Source of the DNA: Granulicella sp. L60
GTDB lineage: Bacteria > Acidobacteriota > Terriglobia > Terriglobales > Acidobacteriaceae
DNA: 64,000 bases
Direction of reading: 5' to 3'
Assembly (NCBI RefSeq): GCF_009765825.1
Contig: NZ_LMUR01000018.1
Location: 691,155 to 755,154 of the forward strand
This document shows, piece by piece, positions 1 to 8,980 of this stretch (position 1 is its first letter; every line of letters begins with the position of its first letter). Under the pieces are notes generated by a model. It saw only the letters and a list, made by a program, of their open reading frames with translations. It searched no databases and was not told the DNA's origin. The position numbers were made by a program, and so were the translations under genes.

Positions 1-624
1 GGCTACGAGATCGCCGAGCAGCTCGGCTGGCGTCTGCCCGATAACGTCGTCGTCCCCATGGCCGGCGGCTCGCTCATCCGCAAGATCCGCAAAGCCTTCA
101 ACGAACTCATCCACCTCGGCCTCGTCGAAGCCAAGCCCGTCCGCTTCTTCGGAGCCCAGGCCACCGGCTGCTCCCCCATCTCCGTCGCAGTCAAATCCGG
201 TGCCGACTTCATCGAGCCGCAGCGCCCCAACACCATCGCCCGCTCCCTCGCCATCGGCAACCCCGCCGACGGCCCCGCAGCCTCCAAGATGATCCGCGAC
301 ACCGGCGGCTGGGCCGAAGATGTCTCCGACGTCGAGATCGTCTCCGGCATCCAGGAGCTCGCCGAGACCGAAGGCATCTTCACCGAGACCGCAGGCGGCG
401 TCACCACCGCCGTCACCGCCCGCCTCTACGCCGACGGTCGCATCTCGCCTGACCAGATCACCGTAACCTGCATCACCGGCAACGGCCTCAAGACCACCGA
501 CGCCCTCGCCGGACGCTACCAGCAGGAACGCGCCGTCCGCCCGCGCCTGGCAGACTTCGATGCCTACCTACGCGAGCTCGACGGCATCGCAGAACCAGAT
601 CTCGCCACCGCAGGAGCACGATAA
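1..624 (+). CDS. thrC: Threonine synthase, C-terminal part (partial at window edge)
   Basis: The frame is open from base 1 and gives 207 residues of a PLP-dependent fold-type II enzyme. Threonine synthase converts O-phosphohomoserine to threonine. Visible marks are the VVPMAGGSLIRKI glycine-rich loop, FFGAQATGCSPI, the RSLAIGNPADGP segment typical of threonine synthases, and a C-terminal TETAGGVTTAVTARL region. The N-terminal half with the PLP lysine lies outside the window. The stop codon is directly followed by the ATG of the sulfur-carrier gene (TAAATG), so the two are almost certainly co-transcribed and translationally coupled. The alternative is another fold-type II enzyme such as a cysteine synthase, but the IGNPADGP region argues for ThrC. 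Confidence 0.9.
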   Translation, partial: GYEIAEQLGWRLPDNVVVPMAGGSLIRKIRKAFNELIHLGLVEAKPVRFFGAQATGCSPISVAVKSGADFIEPQRPNTIARSLAIGNPADGPAASKMIRDTGGWAEDVSDVEIVSGIQELAETEGIFTETAGGVTTAVTARLYADGRISPDQITVTCITGNGLKTTDALAGRYQQERAVRPRLADFDAYLRELDGIAEPDLATAGAR

Positions 625-906
625 ATGTCCATCAAAGTCACCCTCCCCACCGCCTTCATCCGCCACACCGATGGCCGCAAGCACTTCGACTCCGCCGCCC
701 ACAACCTCCCCGGCCTCATCGCCGACATCGACCAGACCTTTCCCGCCCTCTCCACCCAGATCAAGGACGAAGAAGGCAAGCTCCGCCGCTTCATCAACAT
801 CTACGTCAACGACGAAGACATCCGCTTCCTCGGCGGCGAGACCTACGCCTTCCAGGACGGCGACGAGGTCATGCTCATCCCCTCCATCGCCGGCGGATCC
901 CTCTAG
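625..906 (+). CDS. MoaD/ThiS/CysO-like sulfur carrier protein
   Basis: A 93-aa beta-grasp protein that starts on the base after the thrC stop. MoaD/ThiS/CysO proteins carry sulfur as a C-terminal thiocarboxylate on a Gly-Gly end, after adenylation by an E1-like enzyme. Here the diglycine is not terminal: the protein ends IAGGSL, with two extra residues. Families with such tails need a JAMM-type protease to expose the GG before activation. The central FINIYVNDEDIRFLGGETY and DGDEVMLIPSIAGG segments are typical of the fold. The link with thrC suggests sulfur transfer in amino-acid synthesis (CysO-like) rather than molybdopterin or thiamin synthesis, but that is inference. Confidence 0.85.
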   Translation: MSIKVTLPTAFIRHTDGRKHFDSAAHNLPGLIADIDQTFPALSTQIKDEEGKLRRFINIYVNDEDIRFLGGETYAFQDGDEVMLIPSIAGGSL

Positions 907-1627
907 GCAGTATGCGAACATACAGCCTTAGCGGTAAGTGATGGATAGAAAGTATCGTCCTAAGCGTCTGTGAGTGTCATCCTGAGCGGAAGTGATGGGA
1001 TGGATTGATATTGAAATTGTCATCCTGAGCGAAGCCTCTCGCAGTTTCATCGCGAGAGGCGAAGTCGAAGGACCTGCGTTTCGCTCAACGTGCCAATACC
1101 TTCTCCATATCTCGCACCACATCTGGACCAGTTCCACATCGTGCTATAGGTCGATACCACCTAGCCACTCACTGCGTCGGCAGCAACCAAACACAGCACC
1201 ACGTTTTGCTGCCGCGCACACCCTCCCGTTGACGTTCACCGGCAAGCCGTTGCATCCTTCCTGCTACTGCTCCCTCTGCTGCTTCTGTCTCCGCTGTCGC
1301 AACGACTGTCCGTTTGTTTGTCATTCCGCAGCGTAGCGGAGGAATCTGCTGTTGTGGTTGCTTCTGGCGGTTGCGGTTGCTGCTGCCTTTCCTTTTGCCG
1401 TTGTTCTTGCCGTTGCCCGCTCCCCATCCCCATTCCGAAGCGCAGCGAAGGAATCTCCGCCCCAGCCTCCACTAGATCTATCCAGGCACCCCCCCACAAA
1501 AGACCCTTTCCACCCCACTCCCATCAAAATCCAGGCACGGAGCAACGAATCCGCCACATCTCCGCTCTTATGTTCTGTAAACATTCGCACGAGTCGCGCC
1601 AATTTACTTCAAGAAAGAAGGATCGAC
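907..1627. other. Intergenic region with acidobacterial dispersed repeats
   Basis: There is no convincing gene in these 720 bases; the open frames are low in complexity and run through repeats. The region holds two copies of a GTCATCCTGAGCG-type repeat (975-989 and 1019-1080) and two copies of the ATTCCGCAGCG..GGAATCT-type repeat (1319-1350 and 1432-1456). The second repeat of the first type contains an inverted repeat, CCTCTCGC..GCGAGAGG, around a TTTCAT loop. Such short repeats are scattered between genes in Acidobacteriaceae genomes. Confidence 0.6.
1019..1080. repeat. Dispersed palindromic repeat (GTCATCCTGAGCGAAGC type)
   Basis: The sequence runs from GTCATCCTGAGCGAAGC through an inverted repeat (CCTCTCGC/GCGAGAGG) to GCGAAGTCGAAGGACCTGCG. 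A partial copy lies just upstream at 975. The layout, conserved ends around a hairpin core, is that of an intergenic REP-like element. Confidence 0.6.
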
Positions 1628-1777
1628 ATGTTTCTCATTCTCGCGGTTGTACTTGTTCTGCTTTGGCTGGGCGGGTTCTTTGTCCTTCACGTCAGCAGCT
1701 TCCTCATCCACCTGCTGCTCATCTTTGCCGTCATCTCCATCATCATGAACTTCGTCAGCGGCAGACGAGCCGTCTAG
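1628..1777 (+). CDS. Small hydrophobic membrane protein (lmo0937/DUF5670 type)
   Basis: A 49-aa protein, MFLILAVVLVLLWLGGFFVL and onward, with two membrane helices of about residues 2-21 and 26-42 and the short basic tail SGRRAV. This is the layout of the lmo0937 family of small membrane proteins of unknown function. The ATG at 1628 is chosen because it follows a purine-rich AAGAAGGA ribosome site and gives exactly the family length; the frame upstream is low-complexity and not protein-like. A strong hairpin follows 24 bases after the stop, so it is likely a single-gene transcript. Confidence 0.75.
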   Translation: MFLILAVVLVLLWLGGFFVLHVSSFLIHLLLIFAVISIIMNFVSGRRAV

Positions 1778-1800
1778 AACCAAACTGCCTTGCTCTCTCT

Positions 1801-1837
1801 AAATGGCTGCGTCACATTTGATGTGACGCGGCCATTT
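1801..1837 (+). terminator. Hairpin after the small membrane protein gene
   Basis: A near-perfect inverted repeat: AAATGGC-T-GCGTCACAT, loop TTG, ATGTGACGC-G-GCCATTT. It lies just downstream of the stop at 1777. There is no long T tract, so it may stabilise the transcript end rather than act as a classical intrinsic terminator. Confidence 0.6.
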
Positions 1838-1994
1838 CGCCGTCTGGAAATCGATACGCCGAGCACCATAAAACGACAGCGAAATCACCACCGGTTCACC
1901 ACCAAAAGGCCTCATCGCACCACACCAGGGCCACTCCGCGCTCACCATCCCGCTCCTCTTACCTCACATTCCAACAGCCTTTGCTTTGTCCTTG

Positions 1995-2097
1995 CCTCAT
2001 TCTTGTTTGCCTTTGTTCTTGCTCTTGCATTTGTTCTTGCTCTTGCATTTGTTCTTGTTCTAGCCTTTGTTCTTGTTCTAGCCTTTGTTCTTGCCGT
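1995..2097. repeat. Imperfect 18-bp tandem repeats (TTTGTTCTTGCTCTTGCA)
   Basis: About five units of an 18-base pyrimidine-rich repeat, alternating TTTGTTCTTGCTCTTGCA and CTTTGTTCTTGTTCTAGC. All three forward frames stay open through it only because the repeat length is a multiple of three. It is not a CRISPR: units are contiguous and there are no unique spacers. Confidence 0.7.
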
Positions 2098-2100
2098 TGT

Positions 2101-2217
2101 CCGCTCTTTTATTTGTCATTCCGCAGCGCAGCGGAGGAATCTGCGGTTGCCGTTGCTCTTGTTGTTGCTCGCTCTTTTATTTGTCATTCCGCAGCGCAGC
2201 GAAGGAATCTGCTGTTC
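2101..2217. repeat. Two direct copies of an intergenic acidobacterial repeat
   Basis: Copies at about 2101-2149 and 2169-2217 share GCTCTTTTATTTGTCATT followed by CCGCAGCGCAGCG(G/A)AGGAATCTGC. The core CCGCAGCGCAGCGG is partly palindromic. Related copies lie at 1319-1350 and 1432-1456. These are dispersed repeats of the host lineage. Confidence 0.65.
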
Positions 2218-2360
2218 GACATAAAGGGGCAGGGCAACTCCCGCATCCGCCATCAAAACCTGTCAACCCCCTAAGCAACGAATCCCCGCGCCAATCCAGG
2301 AGATTCACGTTGCGTAGAAGTTATCTCCCACCCGCTATACTTGATATAGAGAACAAATTC

Positions 2361-2389
2361 AAAAGCCCCGGTCATCCACCGGGGCTTTT
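2361..2389. terminator. Bidirectional rho-independent terminator
   Basis: A perfect 12-bp stem AAAAGCCCCGGT / ACCGGGGCTTTT around the loop CATCC, with A and T tracts on both sides. It could end transcripts from either direction. No gene lies directly upstream on the plus strand, which suggests it may belong to a small untranslated transcript or a decayed gene. Confidence 0.75.
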
Positions 2390-2579
2390 GTCTCTGCTAA
2401 AGAAGGTATTTTGCCCAAGAAAACCCGTAACTCGTTTCGAAAGAAATATTTACCCGTAACCCGTTTATTTAGAAATATTTACAAGGATCGTTTTTCTTAT
2501 CTCGTTGCAAAGAAGTAACTTAGCCTATAGTACCCCTAGGGGGTGGGGTACCCCGAGATAGGCCCGAGTCCGCGCAAAG

Positions 2580-2612
2580 AAAGAGGCCGAACCCTTTGGG
2601 TTCGGCCTCTTT
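2580..2612 (-). terminator. Intrinsic terminator of lon
   Basis: A perfect 15-bp stem AAAGAGGCCGAACCC / GGGTTCGGCCTCTTT with a 3-base loop. It lies 21 bases after the lon stop codon, and read on the minus strand it runs into further T residues. It marks the end of the tig-clpP-clpX-lon gene group. Confidence 0.8.
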
Positions 2613-2632
2613 CATATTATGCGGTGGAAAAT

Positions 2633-5059
2633 TTACTGGTGAGCCACAGGCTGAGGAATCTCAAGCCCGGTAGGCGGCAGCACGGAAGCCAAAGCCTCCG
2701 GCGTCTCCTCCTGCAGCTCTGGAAGATTGCCCTCCAGCGCAAGCTTCAGCACCTGGTCCATCTCCTCCACGAAGTGCAGCTTCATGGTGCTCTTCAGTAG
2801 CTCCGGAAGATCGGCCAGATCCTTGCGGTTCTCCTCGGGCAGAATCGCCTCGAAGATGCCCGCACGGTGCGCGGCCAGCAGCTTCTCCTTCAGGCCGCCG
2901 ATCGGAAGCACCTTGCCCCGCAGCGTGATCTCGCCCGTCATGGCGATATCGCGCCGCACCTTGATCTTCGTAAGCGCGCTCGCCAGACCCGTAGCCAGCG
3001 TAATACCAGCCGACGGTCCGTCCTTCGGAATCGCTCCCTCGGGCACGTGTACGTGGATGTCGACGTTCTTGTAAAAGTCCTTCGCCAGTCCAAGATGATG
3101 CGAACGCGAACGAATATAGGTAAGTGCAGCCTGTGCCGACTCCTGCATCACGTCGCCCAGCTGCCCGGTCGCCGTCATCTTGCCCTTGCCGTCGAGAACC
3201 TGGACCTCAGTCTGGAGAATCGTTCCGCCCATCTCCGTCCACGCAAGGCCCGTAACCAGACCAACCTCGCTCTTCTCATGTACCTGCGAGTCGCGGAACT
3301 TCGCCACGCCAAGAATATCGCCGATATTCTCGCCCGTGATCAGCTCCTTATGCTCCGGGCCGTTCTTGACCACACGCCGGGCCACCTTGCGGCAGACATT
3401 GCCGATCTCGCGCTCAAGATTTCTGACACCGGCCTCGCGCGTGTATCCGCGAATGATCTGCTTCAGTGCATCGTCCTCAAAGACGATCTGCTCTTCGGTC
3501 AGTCCAGTGCCTTCACGCTGCTTCTTCACCAGATACTGCTTGGCGATCTCCAGCTTCTCGATCTCGGTATAACCATGCAGCCGCAGGATCTCCATGCGGT
3601 CCTGCAACGGCCCCGGAATCGTATGCAGCACGTTCGCCGTAGCGACAAACAGTACCTGCGAAAGGTCGTACTCGACGTCTAGATAGTGATCCTGGAACGA
3701 GCCATTCTGCTCCGGATCCAGAACCTCGAGCAACGCGCTCGCCGGATCGCCACGGAAGTCCGACGCCATCTTGTCGATCTCGTCCAGCATGAACACTGGG
3801 TTCTTCGTCCCAGCCTTCTTCATGGACTGGATAATCTGGCCCGGCAGCGCGCCGATATACGTCCGGCGATGTCCGCGAATCTCCGCCTCATCCCGCACGC
3901 CGCCCAGCGACATCCGCACGAACTTCCGTCCTGTAGCCTTCGCGATCGACATACCCAGCGACGTCTTACCCACACCCGGCGGCCCGACGAAGCACAAAAT
4001 CGAACCCTTCGGATTCTTCACCAGCTGCCGAACCGCGAGAAACTCAAGAATCCGCTCCTTGATCTTCTCCAGACCATAGTGATCTTCGTTCAAGATCTGC
4101 TCCGCATGCTCGATCGAACGAATCTCCTTCGAACGCTTCTTCCACGGCACAGCCAGCAGCCAGTCCAGATAGTTCCGCGACACCGTAGACTCCGCCGACA
4201 TCGGCGGCATCGCCTCCAGCTTCTTCAGCTCCTGCAGCGACTTCTCCATCACATCTTTCGGCATCGCCGCCGCTTCAATCTTCTTCTTCAGCTCATCGAA
4301 CTCGGACTTCTCCCCACGTCCAAGTTCCTTCTGGATAGCCTTAATCTTCTCATTGAGGTAGTACTCTTTCTGCGCCTTCTCCATCTGCCGCTTCACCCGC
4401 GACTGAATGGTTCGGTCCATATTCAGTTTCTCAATCGCCACATCCAACACATCAGCGACCTTGGACAGCCGACTCTCTGGATCGAATACCTCGAGAAGCT
4501 GCTGCTTCTCCTCGATCGAGAGCTGCAGATTGGCAGAGATCGTGTCCGCCAACTTGGCAGGCTCATCCGCGCGAACGCTCGCCGCCATCGTCTCGTAGTT
4601 CAAGCTCTGCTGCAACTTCACATACTGCTCAAACAGCGAGTGGACGCGCTGCATTAACTGCTCTACCTGCGGGGTCAGATCGAGCTGAGTCTGCCCCGTC
4701 TGGACGGTCGCAACAAAAAAGCCGTCAACGTCATTGACCTCAGTAGCCCGGGCCCGCTCCACACCTTCAACCAGGACTTTAATGTTTCCGTCCGGCATCT
4801 TCACGCTTTGGACGATATTGCCTATCGTGCCGGTCTCGTAGATGTCGTCCGCATTCGGCTCGTCCACTGAGGCATCATGCTGCGTCGCAAGAAAGATCTT
4901 CCGGTCGCCCGACAACGCCTCTTCAAGAGCACGTACGCTTGACTCGCGTCCAACAACAAACGGCGTCATCATGTGGGGAAAGATGACCATGTCTCGAATG
5001 GGCATCATAGGAAGCTTGCGAACGTCGCCGCTCAGCGTTTTATGGGGTTGGTTTGTCAT
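2633..5059 (-). CDS. lon: ATP-dependent protease La (Lon)
   Basis: 808 aa, the usual length for LonA. Lon is a cytoplasmic hexameric AAA+ serine protease that degrades misfolded and regulatory proteins. Domain order: N-terminal substrate-binding domain ([15 protein letters not shown] start), coiled middle region, AAA+ module with Walker [12 protein letters not shown] and Walker [12 protein letters not shown], then the C-terminal protease domain with the catalytic serine in PKDGPSAG and the dyad lysine about 40 residues later. It lies downstream of clpX with a gap of about 220 bases and ends at a strong terminator. Nothing is odd in the sequence. Confidence 0.97.
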   Translation of the reverse strand: MTNQPHKTLSGDVRKLPMMPIRDMVIFPHMMTPFVVGRESSVRALEEALSGDRKIFLATQHDASVDEPNADDIYETGTIGNIVQSVKMPDGNIKVLVEGVERARATEVNDVDGFFVATVQTGQTQLDLTPQVEQLMQRVHSLFEQYVKLQQSLNYETMAASVRADEPAKLADTISANLQLSIEEKQQLLEVFDPESRLSKVADVLDVAIEKLNMDRTIQSRVKRQMEKAQKEYYLNEKIKAIQKELGRGEKSEFDELKKKIEAAAMPKDVMEKSLQELKKLEAMPPMSAESTVSRNYLDWLLAVPWKKRSKEIRSIEHAEQILNEDHYGLEKIKERILEFLAVRQLVKNPKGSILCFVGPPGVGKTSLGMSIAKATGRKFVRMSLGGVRDEAEIRGHRRTYIGALPGQIIQSMKKAGTKNPVFMLDEIDKMASDFRGDPASALLEVLDPEQNGSFQDHYLDVEYDLSQVLFVATANVLHTIPGPLQDRMEILRLHGYTEIEKLEIAKQYLVKKQREGTGLTEEQIVFEDDALKQIIRGYTREAGVRNLEREIGNVCRKVARRVVKNGPEHKELITGENIGDILGVAKFRDSQVHEKSEVGLVTGLAWTEMGGTILQTEVQVLDGKGKMTATGQLGDVMQESAQAALTYIRSRSHHLGLAKDFYKNVDIHVHVPEGAIPKDGPSAGITLATGLASALTKIKVRRDIAMTGEITLRGKVLPIGGLKEKLLAAHRAGIFEAILPEENRKDLADLPELLKSTMKLHFVEEMDQVLKLALEGNLPELQEETPEALASVLPPTGLEIPQPVAHQ

Positions 5060-5278
5060 CGCTCTCCAATTAGACGTTAAAACATCGAGAATGATGCATC
5101 GATGTAGCGGCTCGAGGTCATTGTAAATCGTCTAACCTATCACGTGCTCGGCAAACTTCAGCGAATCAAAACGCTTTCGTACCGTTCGTCGATATGGATC
5201 GCGAAAGCTCTTATAACTGCTGTAGAGGATGAGAAGAAAGCGCAAAGAAGCTACACGCGCTATTCCGCGATCCGCGTC

Positions 5279-6565
5279 CTAGCCTGCCTTTTCGAGCAAC
5301 ATTGGCAGTGTCAAACTGTGCTTTTTCACCATCTCAGCCGTGATGGAAAGTTCTTTGACTTTCTTGTTGCCCGGAACGTAGTACATAAGATCAAGCATCA
5401 ACTCTTCCAAAATCATCCGCAGGCCGCGTGCGCCAACCTTCCGCTGCAGCGCCTCGCGCGCAATCTCCCTTGCCGCCTCGTCGGTGAAGGTTACCTTCAC
5501 ACCCTCGTACTCGAAGAGTTTTGCATACTGCTTCAGAATCGCGTTACGAGGCTTTGTCAGAATCTCGATCAATGCCGTCTCATCTAGCTCATCCAGGATG
5601 CCCAATACAGGAAGCCGGCCGACAAACTCCGGAATCAGCCCATACTTCAGCAGATCCTGTGGCTCCGCCTGTCGCAGCAGCTCCGCATCTCGCTGAGCCC
5701 GGATCGGCGTTACGTCACCATCCTTCACATCCGGATCGGCAACTGTCTTGAATCCAAGCGCCTTCTTGCCGATACGTCGTCCAATCACCTTTTCGAGGCC
5801 CACAAATGCCCCACCACAGATGAAGAGGATATTCGTCGTGTCTACCGCAGTGAACTCCTGATGAGGATGCTTGCGCCCACCCTGCGGTGGAACATTGGCA
5901 ACTGTGCCCTCAAGGAGCTTTAGAAGCGCCTGCTGCACGCCCTCGCCAGACACATCGCGTGTGATCGAAGGGTTCTCGTCTTTGCGTCCAATCTTGTCGA
6001 TCTCGTCGATGTAGATGATCCCGCTCTGCGCACGCTGTACGTCGCCGTCCGCAGCCTGCAGCAGTTTCAGGATGATGTTCTCGACATCCTCACCCACGTA
6101 TCCAGCCTCGGTCAGCGTCGTCGCATCCACGATCGCAAACGGCACGTCGAGCATCTTCGCCATGGTTTGCGCCAGAAGCGTCTTGCCTGATCCCGTCGGT
6201 CCCACCAGTAAAATGTTCGACTTTGCCAGCTCCACATCGTTGCCGCGCGTCTTGTTCATCTGGATTCGCTTGTAGTGGTTGTACACCGCCACGGCAAGTT
6301 TCTTCTTCGTCTGATCCTGTCCAATCACATACTCATCCAGAAATGCCTTGACCTCCTGCGGCTTCGGCAGATGGGCAGGCGCGGCTCCTGGTTGTGCTTC
6401 GGTGCGGTCATCTTCGAGGATCGAGTTGCACACCGCAACGCACTCATCGCAGATGTAGGCCCGCGGATAGTCCGAAGGAGATGAGATGAGTTTGGCAACG
6501 GCATCCTGCGATTTGTGGCAGAACGAGCAACGAAGAGATTCGTCTGAGCCCCGTGACGTTTTCAT
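5279..6565 (-). CDS. clpX: ClpX, ATP-binding subunit of the ClpXP protease
   Basis: 428 aa, typical ClpX length. ClpX unfolds tagged proteins and feeds them into ClpP. The N-terminal zinc-binding domain is visible as CSFC...CDEC (about residues 18-42). The AAA+ module follows with Walker [13 protein letters not shown], Walker [11 protein letters not shown], the sensor region and pore-loop residues. The IGF-type ClpP-docking loop is present as the variant LGFKT. Gene order clpP-clpX-lon on the minus strand is the classical one. Confidence 0.97.
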   Translation of the reverse strand: MKTSRGSDESLRCSFCHKSQDAVAKLISSPSDYPRAYICDECVAVCNSILEDDRTEAQPGAAPAHLPKPQEVKAFLDEYVIGQDQTKKKLAVAVYNHYKRIQMNKTRGNDVELAKSNILLVGPTGSGKTLLAQTMAKMLDVPFAIVDATTLTEAGYVGEDVENIILKLLQAADGDVQRAQSGIIYIDEIDKIGRKDENPSITRDVSGEGVQQALLKLLEGTVANVPPQGGRKHPHQEFTAVDTTNILFICGGAFVGLEKVIGRRIGKKALGFKTVADPDVKDGDVTPIRAQRDAELLRQAEPQDLLKYGLIPEFVGRLPVLGILDELDETALIEILTKPRNAILKQYAKLFEYEGVKVTFTDEAAREIAREALQRKVGARGLRMILEELMLDLMYYVPGNKKVKELSITAEMVKKHSLTLPMLLEKAG

Positions 6566-6716
6566 AGGTGCGACAACTCCTGAGTGTTCCGCGCAGCAAA
6601 GTCTATAGGTTAAGTTTACACCTGTTTCACCTTGGAAGCAGTGGGCGGGTGCTTGCTGCTATACCCCGATCTGGTCATGGACACAGAAGTAATCCCCCGT
6701 CAGTAACCGGATGCGC

Positions 6717-6747
6717 GAGAAGCCCGGACCGTGGGTCCGAGCTTCTC
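6717..6747 (-). terminator. Hairpin between clpP and clpX
   Basis: Inverted repeat GAGAAGC-C-CGGACC, loop GTG, GGTCCG-A-GCTTCTC, with a single mismatch. It lies about 20 bases after the clpP stop codon in the 200-base gap before clpX. There is no T tract, so it may be an attenuator or an RNA-processing site rather than a full stop. Confidence 0.5.
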
Positions 6748-6766
6748 AGCTACGCGATACTCGCAA

Positions 6767-7357
6767 CTACGTGCGAGGCCGATCGATGATGTCGTCGATG
6801 ATCCCGTATTCCTTCGACTGCGCGGCCGTCATGATGAAGTCGCGCTCCACATCCCGTTCAATGCGCTCCAGTGTCTGACCTGTACTTGCGCTCATCAGCT
6901 TGTTCGTGATCTCACGAATGCGCAGAATCTCGCGAGCATGAATGTCGATATCGGTCGCCTGCCCGCTCAGCCCGCCCATCGAAGGCTGGTGGATCAGGAT
7001 CCGTGAGTTAGGCAGGGCAAACCGCTTGCCCTTCTTTCCCGCCATCAAAAGGAAAGCACCCATGCTCGCAGCCTGCCCGATGCAGAACGTCACGACGTCA
7101 TTCTTGAGGTACTGCATCGTGTCATAGATCGCCAGACCGGCTGTGATCGATCCGCCTGGCGAGTTGATGTAGAGCTGAATATCCTTCTCTGGGTCTTCCT
7201 GGCTCAAAAACAGCATCTGCGCAATGATCACATTGGCGATGTTGTCATCGATCGGTGTGCCCAGAAAAATGATGTTGTCCCGCAGCAGACGGCTATAGAT
7301 GTCGTAGGCGCGTTCGCCCCGGCTCGTCTGCTCGATCACCATCGGTACTAATCCCAT
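6767..7357 (-). CDS. clpP: ClpP proteolytic subunit
   Basis: 196 aa, the standard ClpP length. ClpP forms the two-ring serine protease chamber that works with ClpX. The catalytic serine is in [11 protein letters not shown], the histidine in LIHQPSMGG, and the aspartate in [10 protein letters not shown]. The propeptide is short ([20 protein letters not shown]). It lies about 45 bases downstream of tig, so the two are probably co-transcribed. Confidence 0.97.
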   Translation of the reverse strand: MGLVPMVIEQTSRGERAYDIYSRLLRDNIIFLGTPIDDNIANVIIAQMLFLSQEDPEKDIQLYINSPGGSITAGLAIYDTMQYLKNDVVTFCIGQAASMGAFLLMAGKKGKRFALPNSRILIHQPSMGGLSGQATDIDIHAREILRIREITNKLMSASTGQTLERIERDVERDFIMTAAQSKEYGIIDDIIDRPRT

Positions 7358-7401
7358 AACACTCTCTTTCTTCTGTCCGTTAGCAACCCGACAACTTCAC
7401 T

Positions 7402-8829
7402 CTACGATGCAAGCTTCTCGTAGAGCACGCTTCCAGTCTTCTCGCGCCGCATCTGCTCGCGAATCCTGTCCAGTCCACCGTCGTTCGAAAGCCTTTCACG
7501 CAGCGTCTCCAGCGGCTCCCGCGACTGAATTGAAAGCATCAACAACTCGCGGTCGACGTCTTCCTCCGGGACCGAAATACCTTCGGCTTCGGCTATACGG
7601 TCCAGAAGCATAGAAGCCTTCACCTCGTTGACAGCCTGGTCGCGCTGAGAGGCACGCAGTTGTACAAAGTCCAGCTTACGCATGTCTTCGACCTTCATCC
7701 CCTGTTGCGCCAGCGCACGCAGTCCACGATCCAGGCGAGCTTCGATCTGCTGCTGCACAAACGACTCGGGAACAGGGAACTGATACCGCTCGATCAACTC
7801 GCCCAGCAACTTATCTTTAGCACCATTATCGAGCGCCGTCTTCTTGCGGTCAGAGGTATGTTCGCGCAGTTTGCTCTCGAACTCCTCCCAGCTCTCATAG
7901 TTGCCAAGCTGCTTTGCAAACTCTGCATCACGCTCGGGATAGCTCTTGTGTTTGACACCCTTCACGGTCACGTTATAGCTCACGGTCTGCCCTGCCAGCC
8001 GCTTTTCACCAAAGTCCGCGGGGTAGTCGACCTCAAACTTGAGTTCCTGACCAGCTTTGGTTCCGCGCAGTGCATCGTTGAAGGCCGCCAGCGTATTCTT
8101 TCCGCCAATCTCGATCAGTACATCCTCGCCGGTGATCGGTTCGGAGTTCGAGACATTCTCCAAGCCATCCTCAGACACTGTCTGTGCCAGGTCCTTCATT
8201 TCGCCGCGGAACTGGATCTCGGCCCAATCTCCATCGACCAGCGGACGGTCTTGTTCCACAGGTTCCACCGTCGCGTGACTGTCCAGTACCCGGGCGAGCT
8301 CTGCCTGATACTCGTCATCGGTCAGAGCGGCATCTGGCTTGGCCACATGCACTGTGTCGTAACCTGCAATGTCGATCTCAGGCGCAACCTCGAACGCTGC
8401 CTTGAACTTCATCGGCTGTCCATCGAAGAGTACCAACTCAGTCAGTTGTGGTTCGGAGACAGGCCGAAGCTTCTGCTCGTCAATCGCCTTACGGAACCGA
8501 TCCGACACAAGGCTCTCCAGAACCTCCTGCCGAACTTCCTTCGCAAACTTCGTCCGCACCAGCGACTCCGGCACCTTGCCTGCGCGGAAGCCCGGAATAC
8601 GGGCCAGCTTCTGATACCGCTTCACCACCGACCGGAAGCTCTTCGAAACCTCCTCCGCCGGTGCTTCCACTTCAATCTCTCGAGTCAGTTCAGGGTTCAG
8701 CGAAGGTGCGTGATTATGCACATGGTTGTGAGCGTCGTTATGCTCATGGTGTTCATCCGTATTCGCTAGCTCGGACTGCAGCTCGGCAGTCTCATTCGTC
8801 TCAGTCATCTCAGTCGGGGTCAAATCCAT
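7402..8829 (-). CDS. tig: Trigger factor chaperone with His-rich N-terminal extension
   Basis: About 475 aa; ribosome-bound chaperone with peptidyl-prolyl isomerase activity. The ribosome-binding N-domain is recognised by REIEVEAPAEEVSKSFRSVV and the GFRAGKVPESLV signature loop, followed by the FKBP-like PPIase domain and the helical C-domain. Before the N-domain there is an unusual 45-residue extension containing NDEHHEHNDAHNHVHNH-like histidine clustering. The ATG at 8829 was chosen; a TTG three codons upstream (8838) or an ATG eight codons further in are alternatives, and no start has an ideal ribosome site. First gene of the tig-clpP-clpX-lon group. Confidence 0.9.
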   Translation of the reverse strand: MDLTPTEMTETNETAELQSELANTDEHHEHNDAHNHVHNHAPSLNPELTREIEVEAPAEEVSKSFRSVVKRYQKLARIPGFRAGKVPESLVRTKFAKEVRQEVLESLVSDRFRKAIDEQKLRPVSEPQLTELVLFDGQPMKFKAAFEVAPEIDIAGYDTVHVAKPDAALTDDEYQAELARVLDSHATVEPVEQDRPLVDGDWAEIQFRGEMKDLAQTVSEDGLENVSNSEPITGEDVLIEIGGKNTLAAFNDALRGTKAGQELKFEVDYPADFGEKRLAGQTVSYNVTVKGVKHKSYPERDAEFAKQLGNYESWEEFESKLREHTSDRKKTALDNGAKDKLLGELIERYQFPVPESFVQQQIEARLDRGLRALAQQGMKVEDMRKLDFVQLRASQRDQAVNEVKASMLLDRIAEAEGISVPEEDVDRELLMLSIQSREPLETLRERLSNDGGLDRIREQMRREKTGSVLYEKLAS

Positions 8830-8980
8830 GCCTTCCAAATAGCGCTTCTATATGCCGCGCCGCTCGCTGATCTGCAGAGCGAGCGCGATCCACGCCTCTC
8901 TACTACTGTACGAGGGTTCGATAGAGGGGGTCAAACCTCGTCTCGAGCCTCGCCCGGCCTCTTCCATGCAAACCAGCCGC

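Larger units (their letters stand above)
1838..2632. other. Gene-poor repeat region between the small membrane gene and lon
   Basis: No real gene is seen. The stretch holds imperfect tandem repeats (1995-2097), two direct copies of a dispersed acidobacterial repeat (2101-2149, 2169-2217), a strong bidirectional terminator (2361-2389) and the lon terminator (2580-2612). Between them, at about 2423-2482, a doubled sequence ACCCGTAAC(T/C)CGTTT..AGAAATATTTAC occurs twice. The open reading frames here (poly Leu/Val/Phe) are produced by the repeats. Confidence 0.6.

Noticed and set aside
1995..2097. Possible CRISPR array
   Set aside because: Repeats are contiguous 18-base units without unique spacers, and no cas genes are present in the window.
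1790..2459. Overlapping plus-strand frames rich in Leu, Val, Phe and Cys
   Set aside because: Produced by pyrimidine-rich tandem and dispersed repeats; no ribosome site or domain.
2867..4657. Long plus-strand open frames of 271 and 323 codons
   Set aside because: They lie entirely antisense to lon, have no ribosome sites and have Arg/Leu/His-rich shadow composition.
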